A stretch of DNA of 37,198 nt from Candidatus Aminicenantes bacterium UBA4085 (lineage in GTDB: Bacteria > Acidobacteriota > Aminicenantia > Aminicenantales > UBA4085): assembly GCA_002383325.1 (NCBI GenBank), contig DFYJ01000147.1:27218-64415 (forward strand). Reading direction: 5' to 3'. This document shows positions 32,257 through 37,198 of this stretch, in pieces; the stretch's first letter is position 1, and each line of letters opens with the position of its first letter. Position numbers and translations under genes: made by a program. Below the pieces are notes generated by a model, which saw only the letters and a list, made by a program, of their open reading frames with translations, ran no database searches and was not told the DNA's origin.

Positions 32257-32625
32257 ATGACCAAGAAAGCTCTGGCCGTCTTGCTGCTGTTCGTTCTGGC
32301 CTTCGCCTCCCAGGCCTGGGCCAACAAGACCTCCGTCGCCGTCAAGGCGTCGGAATCCGTGGCCGCCGGAACCGAGGTAACCATCACGATCAACGTCACC
32401 CATAAGGGCAACAGCGGCTTCCACCACACCAACTGGGTGACCGTCAAGGCCGACGGCGTGGAAATCGCCCGCTGGGATTTTAAAGGCAAGAGCCTGCCCG
32501 AGAGCGCGGAGTTCATCCGGGAAGTGAAGTACACAGTCACCAAACCCGTGGAAATCATAGCCCAGGGCCACTGCAACCTCCACGGCAGCAAGGGCCCGGT
32601 CGCCTTCAAGATCGCGGTTCAGTAA
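32257..32625 (+). CDS. Exported superoxide reductase-like (desulfoferrodoxin-fold) protein
   Basis: The 122-residue protein has a signal peptide cleaved after about AWA (residue 22). The mature part matches the SOR/desulfoferrodoxin iron domain: THKGNSGFHHTNWV (His49, His56/57) and QGHCNLHGS (Cys106, His109), the C-N-x-H-G motif that supplies the Cys and a His to the iron centre. The first His ligand of classical SOR is not seen upstream, so one ligand may be missing or replaced. It could reduce superoxide or act as an electron-carrying iron protein in the periplasm. GGAGG lies seven bases before the ATG. A two-helix membrane gene follows 20 bp downstream and may be its electron partner. Confidence 0.75.
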   Translation: MTKKALAVLLLFVLAFASQAWANKTSVAVKASESVAAGTEVTITINVTHKGNSGFHHTNWVTVKADGVEIARWDFKGKSLPESAEFIREVKYTVTKPVEIIAQGHCNLHGSKGPVAFKIAVQ

Positions 32626-32645
32626 GACCGTTCGGAGGAACCCCC

Positions 32646-32828
32646 ATGACCATCGCCGGCGTTTCCGTCATCCTGATCCTGGGAGTCGTCAACCTGATCC
32701 TGGTGCTCTTTCAGGCCGCCTCGGGCCTGCGGATCATCAAGCCGAAGATCGGGGTTCACAAGAAGGTGGGCCTCCTGCTTGTCGTGACGGCGATCGCCCA
32801 CGCCGTGCTGGCCTATCTGGCCGGCTGA
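32646..32828 (+). CDS. Two-helix membrane protein with possible haem-binding histidine pair
   Basis: The 60-residue protein has two membrane helices (about 4-23 and 41-58). His38 and His52 are 14 residues apart on the second helix (GVHKKVGLLLV...AHAVL), like the b-type haem ligand spacing in cytochrome b561 or DUF4405 proteins. I do not recognise the family. It is 20 bp behind the exported SOR-like gene, with a good GGAGG site seven bases ahead of its ATG, so the two are co-transcribed. Haem binding and electron supply to the SOR-like protein are inference from spacing and context. Confidence 0.6.
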   Translation: MTIAGVSVILILGVVNLILVLFQAASGLRIIKPKIGVHKKVGLLLVVTAIAHAVLAYLAG

Positions 32829-32841
32829 ATCCCCGCGGGCT

Positions 32842-34656
32842 TCACCAGGTGATGCCCGCTCCGATCGGGTAGGCGTCTGAAACCTGGACAGGCAGCTTGC
32901 CCGAGGGTTTCAGTTCGCCCTTCAGCAGCTTGATGAACGAGTCGAAGTAGACCGCCTGGTTGCCGAACCATCCCCTCTCCCCGTAGCCGACCGCGAAGGC
33001 GGCCGCGCCACCTATCTTGCGGATATGCTGGGGATTGCCGTAGGACATCGCGATCACCGCCTTGGGCTTGGCCGCGATGACCTTCTTGAGGAAGGCCAGG
33101 TCGCCGTCGCGCAAGGGGGCCGCGTCGCCCAGGCGGCTGCGGGGCACGAAAAGGGAAACGATGACCAGGTCGGCTGTCTCGATCGCCGCCCAGGCCTTCT
33201 CATAGTAGATCGGGGCAAGGTCCGGCCGCAGGGTGAAAGACTTGATCCCCGGGAAGGCGGCCGCCAGCTTGGCGGTCAGGGCGGCCGGCGACGGATCGCC
33301 GTCGGCTTTCTGGACGGCGATCTGAACCATCTTCTCCCCCGCCAGACGCGAAGCGGCCAGGGGGAAGACGCCGTCGTTCTTGAGGACGGTCAGGGACTTG
33401 TCGGCCGCTTCCTGGACCGCGGCCAGGTGGGCCGGCGTTCCAACCAGCGATCCGACTTTGGCCTCGTCGACGAAGCGGTTCTTGTGCAGGCCCAGGCGGG
33501 CCTTGAGCTCGAGCAGCTTCAGCACGGCCTCGTCGATGCGGGCCTGCGGGATGCGCCCGCTGCGGACGGCGGCGGCCAGGGCGGCCGCGGCCCCGAACGG
33601 GTCCTTGGGCTTGAGGACGATGTCGTGCCCGGCTTCCACCGCCAGCACCGCCACCTCGTTCTCGCCGAAGCGCTTGCAGATGTGGGGATACCAGAGGTCG
33701 TCCGAAGTCAAAAGGCCTTTGAAGCCGAGCTTGCCCCGGATCCAGTCCGTGGCCAGCTTCTTCTCCACGCTGGCCGGCAGCATGGATCCGTCGGCAACCG
33801 ATGGCACCGCAATGTGCTCGCTCATGATGAAGGAGACGCCCGCGTCCACGGCGGATTGGAAGGCCCGCGATTCCTGCGCCTCATACTGGGCGGCCGGCTT
33901 GTCGACCTGCTGGAAGTCGGCCACGCCGGGGATAACGGCCACGTCGCCGCGGCCCGGGAAATGCTTGGCCGTGTTCAGCATGCCGCCGTCCCCGTAGCCG
34001 CGGACATAGGCCTTGACCATGCGGTCCAGGCGATCAAAGTCGCCGCCGAAGGAGCGGACGCTCTCGGCTGGGTTGTCCGGCCGGACAGCAATATCCACGA
34101 CGGGCGTGTAGGTCAGGTGGATGCCCATGGCCCGGCCCTCGATGCCGCCAATGCGGGCCAGCCGGTACATGAGGTCCTCGGAGGCGGCCGCCGCGAAGCC
34201 CATATTGGCCGGGAACTCGCTGGCCCCGAGAACCTGCTGACCGGGCCCGCCCTCGAAGTCGGCCGAGATCAGCAGCGGCAGCGCAGCTTCCTTCTGAAGG
34301 CGGTTGAGGAGATGGGCCACGTCCCGGGGCGTACCGCCGTAGAGGACGAACATGCCCGCGCCCAGCTCCTTGGCCTGCTTGATCCAGGTCGCTAGCCGGG
34401 GGTCATCGTCCGTGATGTAGCCGGCCGCGATGTCGGGGCAGATCATCTGGCCGATCTTCTGCTCCAGACTCAGCTGGGCCAGGGTCTCCGACGCCCAGCG
34501 CTGGGCCTCCTGGGCGTCCGTCCAGGCGAAAGCCGCGGACTCGCCGGAGGCCGCGGGAGCCTGGGGGCTCTTGGCGGTCTCGACGGAGCAGCCTGCGGCG
34601 GCAAACGCCAGGAACAGCGCGAGCAGGGAAAAGAGTCGAGTCTGACGGAATCGCAT
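32842..34656 (-). CDS. GH3-family lipoprotein, NagZ-like beta-N-acetylhexosaminidase
   Basis: The 604-residue lipoprotein (AAAGC, Cys23) has a GH3 N-terminal barrel (about 55-390) and a C-terminal domain of the GH3 type (about 410-600). The nucleophile segment reads GFKGLLTSDDL (Asp319) and the substrate loop KHFPGRGD (231-238). In NagZ enzymes KHFPGHG is followed by a D-S-H dyad acting in acid/base catalysis; here the corresponding stretch is VIPGVADFQQ, so that dyad is not obvious. It may cleave GlcNAc from peptidoglycan or other glycans in the envelope. A GGAGG site precedes the ATG. The gene is transcribed alone, convergent with the two-helix membrane gene. Confidence 0.85.
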   Translation of the reverse strand: MRFRQTRLFSLLALFLAFAAAGCSVETAKSPQAPAASGESAAFAWTDAQEAQRWASETLAQLSLEQKIGQMICPDIAAGYITDDDPRLATWIKQAKELGAGMFVLYGGTPRDVAHLLNRLQKEAALPLLISADFEGGPGQQVLGASEFPANMGFAAAASEDLMYRLARIGGIEGRAMGIHLTYTPVVDIAVRPDNPAESVRSFGGDFDRLDRMVKAYVRGYGDGGMLNTAKHFPGRGDVAVIPGVADFQQVDKPAAQYEAQESRAFQSAVDAGVSFIMSEHIAVPSVADGSMLPASVEKKLATDWIRGKLGFKGLLTSDDLWYPHICKRFGENEVAVLAVEAGHDIVLKPKDPFGAAAALAAAVRSGRIPQARIDEAVLKLLELKARLGLHKNRFVDEAKVGSLVGTPAHLAAVQEAADKSLTVLKNDGVFPLAASRLAGEKMVQIAVQKADGDPSPAALTAKLAAAFPGIKSFTLRPDLAPIYYEKAWAAIETADLVIVSLFVPRSRLGDAAPLRDGDLAFLKKVIAAKPKAVIAMSYGNPQHIRKIGGAAAFAVGYGERGWFGNQAVYFDSFIKLLKGELKPSGKLPVQVSDAYPIGAGITW

Positions 34657-34749
34657 TATCGCCTCCAGCGGGAACTTCTCGGACTCGCGAGCACGACGGC
34701 GCGCCCGGCGGTCAGGGGATTCTTATTCCTCGGGCCGGCGCTTGTCAAT

Positions 34750-34798
34750 AAAAAAACCCGCCCCCATTCCCCCCGACGGGAGGATGAGGACGGGGCGA
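34750..34798 (-). terminator. Rho-independent terminator of the M14 carboxypeptidase genes
   Basis: On the minus strand a nested GC stem (CGCCCC with GGGGCG outside, CCTCCC with GGGGGG inside) is followed by a run of seven T. It starts about 20 bp after the stop at 34818. The rest of 34657-34817 shows nothing else. Confidence 0.8.
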
Positions 34799-34817
34799 CG
34801 ATGCTAGGGCCGGGGCG

Positions 34818-36596
34818 TTAAAGCTTGACGGTCTTGGCGACCGTGCCGCCCTTGAGCGAGTCGTACTTGAACGTGACCTCGCCGGAGCCCTTGACCAGGT
34901 ACAGGAAGGTCCGGGCCGTCTTGCCGGGCGTCCCGTTGCGCAGCAGGATGCGCTTGAGGTCCTTCTGATCGATGAAGCTCGTGATGGTCGGACGGATCTT
35001 GTACGATTCCCTGTTGTCGATGGTGCTGGCCGAGATGACCTCGACATTCTTCCCGGCCAAGGTCAACAGGTCCGGCCGGACGAGGTTGTTCTGGGCCGCC
35101 TTCTCCAGGATGGTCGGCGTGACCTTGGGGTTGCTGACCTCGAGGAAGACGCGCGAGACGCCGCCGCCCAGCTTCTCGACCTCGGGCTCGCCCATCTTGA
35201 CCATCGGCAGCTCGTCGGCCTGGTAGAGGGTGAAGGCCATGTTGCGGTGGCAGAGCTCCTCCAGCATGAAGCGCGGAGGGACCCGGCTGGTTGTTTTTTT
35301 CCAGGAGCCGCCCAGCTCGACGTCTCCGTAGACGGGGTGCTTGAACGGCTTCCAGTCCACGAACTGGTCGCCGAACTCCAGCTTGTCGTCGAAGAAGAAG
35401 CGGCCTTTCTGCCCGGCGATGGGGCTGGCGGGGTCCTTGGCCTGCTCCTTGAGCTCGGCGCTGGTGTACATCTGCTCCCCGCTCCAAAGCTCGTTGGAGA
35501 AGGCCAGCATGCCCAGGCCGTCGTTGGCGAAGTCGATGAACCCCCCATGCACGGTGTACAACCCGCTCCAGATGACGATGTAGCGGTAGAAGGGCAGGAT
35601 GCGCTCGCCGTTCTTCCCCAGCTCGTCGTAGGCCTGCTTGTCGGTCATGGGATACTCGCCGGTGTAGTCGGCCCCCGGCCCGCGCAGGATCATGCCGCCG
35701 TTGTTATGGTAGGACTGGACGCCGGCGATGTTGGGGTGAGCGTCCATGAACTCGATCTCGGCCCTGGCTTCAGGCAGCTGGGTCGGGTAGTCCATGGCCC
35801 CGCTCTGGACGTAATTGGGCTGCCAATCGGCGGGATAGTTGCGGTTCCCGTCATAGGAGCCCACATCGTCCTCGTTGACCCGGCCGTCGCCGTCGTCGTC
35901 GATCCCCTCCTGGCCGAGCATCAGGTAGTCGCCCGTCTCGCCGAAGCCGACCGGCTCCAGCATCCGGGGATCCAGCTTGCCGATCCTGTAGTTGCCCCGG
36001 CCCGGGACGTACTTGCGGATCTGCTCGATGATCCCGTTGCCGTTCAGGTCGTTGGGCTTGTCCTCGTCGAACAGGCCGTCGTTGTCGTCGTCGACCGGGA
36101 CGTGGCCGGTGCGGGAGCTCCCGCCGGCGGATTCCATGAAATACTGGCGGCCGTCCGGGTTGATGGTCGGGACCAGGTAGAAGACCCGCTCGTCGACCAG
36201 ACGGGTGACGCCCTCCAGCCGGCCGTAATTCTCCATGAGGTACCAGACAGTGTAGAGGCAGATCTCGCCGCCCTGGATCTCGTTGCCGTGGACGTTGGCC
36301 TCGATGTACATGGCCGCCTTGGCCGACTCGGGGCCGGTGGCCGGGTTGTTGACCGTGACCAGCAGGATGTCGCGGCCGTCGGCGCTCTTGCCGATCGAGG
36401 AGGTCTTGACCATCTTGGGGAAGGCCGCCTCGATCCGGCGCATGTCCGCGTAGAGTTCATCGGTGTCATGCCAGCGGTTGAAGTCGAGCTTGACCTTGAA
36501 CGGCGGATCGGAGAACTTCTGGGTCAAGGCGCCTTGGGGAAGAACGGCCAGCAGGGCGAGGAGGAGAAGCCCGATGATCGTGATCTTGTTTTTCAT
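34818..36596 (-). CDS. Secreted M14 zinc carboxypeptidase with calcium-loop insertion
   Basis: The 592-residue protein has a signal peptide (about 1-24) and an M14 domain with His103 and Glu106 in NVHGNEIQ, Arg252 in DGNRNY, His297 in SYHNN and the likely catalytic Glu369 in FSNELW. Between the first and last ligands lie two acidic, dockerin/EF-like loops: DDDNDGLFDED (about 169-179) and DDDGDGRVNED (about 233-243), plus DLNGNG. These probably bind Ca2+ and are typical of this subgroup of extracellular carboxypeptidases. The C-terminal part (about 430-592) forms a beta domain. AAGGAGAGG precedes the ATG. It lies 11 bp behind a second M14-type gene. Confidence 0.9.
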   Translation of the reverse strand: MKNKITIIGLLLLALLAVLPQGALTQKFSDPPFKVKLDFNRWHDTDELYADMRRIEAAFPKMVKTSSIGKSADGRDILLVTVNNPATGPESAKAAMYIEANVHGNEIQGGEICLYTVWYLMENYGRLEGVTRLVDERVFYLVPTINPDGRQYFMESAGGSSRTGHVPVDDDNDGLFDEDKPNDLNGNGIIEQIRKYVPGRGNYRIGKLDPRMLEPVGFGETGDYLMLGQEGIDDDGDGRVNEDDVGSYDGNRNYPADWQPNYVQSGAMDYPTQLPEARAEIEFMDAHPNIAGVQSYHNNGGMILRGPGADYTGEYPMTDKQAYDELGKNGERILPFYRYIVIWSGLYTVHGGFIDFANDGLGMLAFSNELWSGEQMYTSAELKEQAKDPASPIAGQKGRFFFDDKLEFGDQFVDWKPFKHPVYGDVELGGSWKKTTSRVPPRFMLEELCHRNMAFTLYQADELPMVKMGEPEVEKLGGGVSRVFLEVSNPKVTPTILEKAAQNNLVRPDLLTLAGKNVEVISASTIDNRESYKIRPTITSFIDQKDLKRILLRNGTPGKTARTFLYLVKGSGEVTFKYDSLKGGTVAKTVKL

Positions 36597-36607
36597 GGCG
36601 CCTCTCC

Positions 36608-37198
36608 TTACTTCAGCACGACGGACTTGGCGTCCGCGCCCGCCTTCTGCGACACGACCTTGAGGGTCAGCGTCTCGCCGGGCTTGGCCTTGATCAGCCA
36701 GTCGAGCTTATGGCGATCGCCCGATCCGGCCAGGGACTGGATGAAGCTGGTCTTCTGGTTGCCGGAGAGGATCGACTCGGGCGGCACCTGGAGCTGGGCC
36801 ATGGTTGGCCGCACGGCCCGGGCGACCACGGCATGGGCCATGGCCGTCGGCCAGAAGCCTGCGTTCTCGACCTCCGCTTTGACCCGGTAGAGGCCGCCGC
36901 CCTGGGGGACCGCCTCCAGCTTGGCCACGGCCACCCTGGGGAAGAGGGACGTTAGATAGAGGGCGAACTCGGTGTGGGCCCGGCCCATCTCGGCGATCTT
37001 GGATGCCGGCGGATTGACCGCCGCGTTGAGCTTGAAGCCGCCGATCTCGACGTCGCCCAGATCGGGATGCCGGACCTGCTTCCAGGCGACAAAGCCGTCG
37101 ATCTTCTCCCGGTCCATCCACTGCAGGAGGACCTTGTCGATAGCCGTGGACTCGGCTTCCCCCGCTCCCGAGGCTCCGCCGGCCGCTGCCCGGCCGCC
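36608..37198 (-). CDS. C-terminal part of a second M14 carboxypeptidase-like protein (start outside window)
   Basis: The frame is open from the window edge to TAA at 36608, giving about 196 C-terminal residues. The visible part contains FVAWKQVRHPDLGDVEIGGFK, like WKPFKHPVYGDVELGG in the next gene, followed by a helix with EFALYLTSLFP and a beta domain with ENAGFWPTAMAHAV. This is the post-catalytic C-terminal region of the same M14 family; the zinc-binding domain is beyond the window. An Ala/Gly-rich linker is seen at the edge. It lies 11 bp ahead of the complete M14 gene, so the two form a tandem operon. Confidence 0.75.
   Translation of the reverse strand, partial: GGRAAAGGASGAGEAESTAIDKVLLQWMDREKIDGFVAWKQVRHPDLGDVEIGGFKLNAAVNPPASKIAEMGRAHTEFALYLTSLFPRVAVAKLEAVPQGGGLYRVKAEVENAGFWPTAMAHAVVARAVRPTMAQLQVPPESILSGNQKTSFIQSLAGSGDRHKLDWLIKAKPGETLTLKVVSQKAGADAKSVVLK

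Noticed and set aside
35247..36890. 547-codon open frame on the plus strand
   Set aside because: It spans the M14 gene and its junction on the opposite strand; the M14 reading has all catalytic motifs, so this is a shadow.

Overview
The window is about 37 kb of GC-rich bacterial DNA, densely coded and made mostly of Sec-exported or envelope proteins. The organism is Gram-negative: it has an ADP-heptose/heptosyltransferase LPS locus and many exported and lipoprotein signals. Secreted M14 and M24 peptidases, DUF4097 and DUF5668 envelope proteins, GH28, GH3 and GH171-type sugar hydrolases and two ECF sigma factors suggest a heterotroph of the Acidobacteriota/Aminicenantes kind. That placement is inferred from gene content; there is no rRNA or other phylogenetic marker here.

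Layout. (1) 1-6859 (+): a tightly overlapping operon with two paralogous proteins of unknown family, an M24-fold protein without its metal ligands, a PIG-L deacetylase and a xylulokinase-type FGGY kinase; probably carbohydrate use. (2) 6886-9533 (-): a URO-D-family protein behind a glutamine-synthetase-family protein. (3) 9663-14295 (-): NamZ-like exo-muramidase, NagX-like membrane protein and a bacterial PH-domain protein (amino-sugar/peptidoglycan recycling), then a SPOR+NlpC/P60 lipoprotein and a methyltransferase gene broken by a one-base frameshift. (4) tRNA-Leu(CAA), then 14561-18214 (+): hldA, hldC, heptosyltransferase, ICMT/PEMT-like methyltransferase and TrmH-type RNA methyltransferase. 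(5) 18215-18629: no gene; a 340-bp imperfect inverted repeat and a strong terminator. (6) 18630-21149 (-): ECF sigma factor, small membrane protein (likely anti-sigma) and an HtrA-like double-PDZ protein lacking catalytic His and Asp. (7) 21264-25474 (+): Old Yellow Enzyme-type oxidoreductase, GH28-like protein and metallophosphoesterase; the GH28 gene sits between two AT-rich repeat elements sharing the same terminal box. (8) 25620-28791 (+): second ECF sigma/anti-sigma pair with three envelope proteins. (9) 28812-30581 (-): an unrecognised helical protein and a LipM-type octanoyltransferase; then tRNA-Gly(CCC). (10) 30839-32828 (+): secreted M24 peptidase, exported superoxide-reductase-like protein and a two-helix membrane protein with a possible haem-binding His pair. 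(11) 32842-37198 (-): GH3 lipoprotein and two tandem M14 carboxypeptidases, the upstream one cut by the window edge.

The most notable points are the degenerate HtrA in a sigma-factor operon, the repeat pair around the GH28 gene (one of which supplies the end of the neighbouring oxidoreductase), the intergenic 340-bp inverted repeat, the exported SOR plus mini-membrane protein, and the paralogue/pseudo-M24 sugar operon. No CRISPR array, phage genes or recognisable transposase gene was found. All family assignments are by reading motifs; no search was run.
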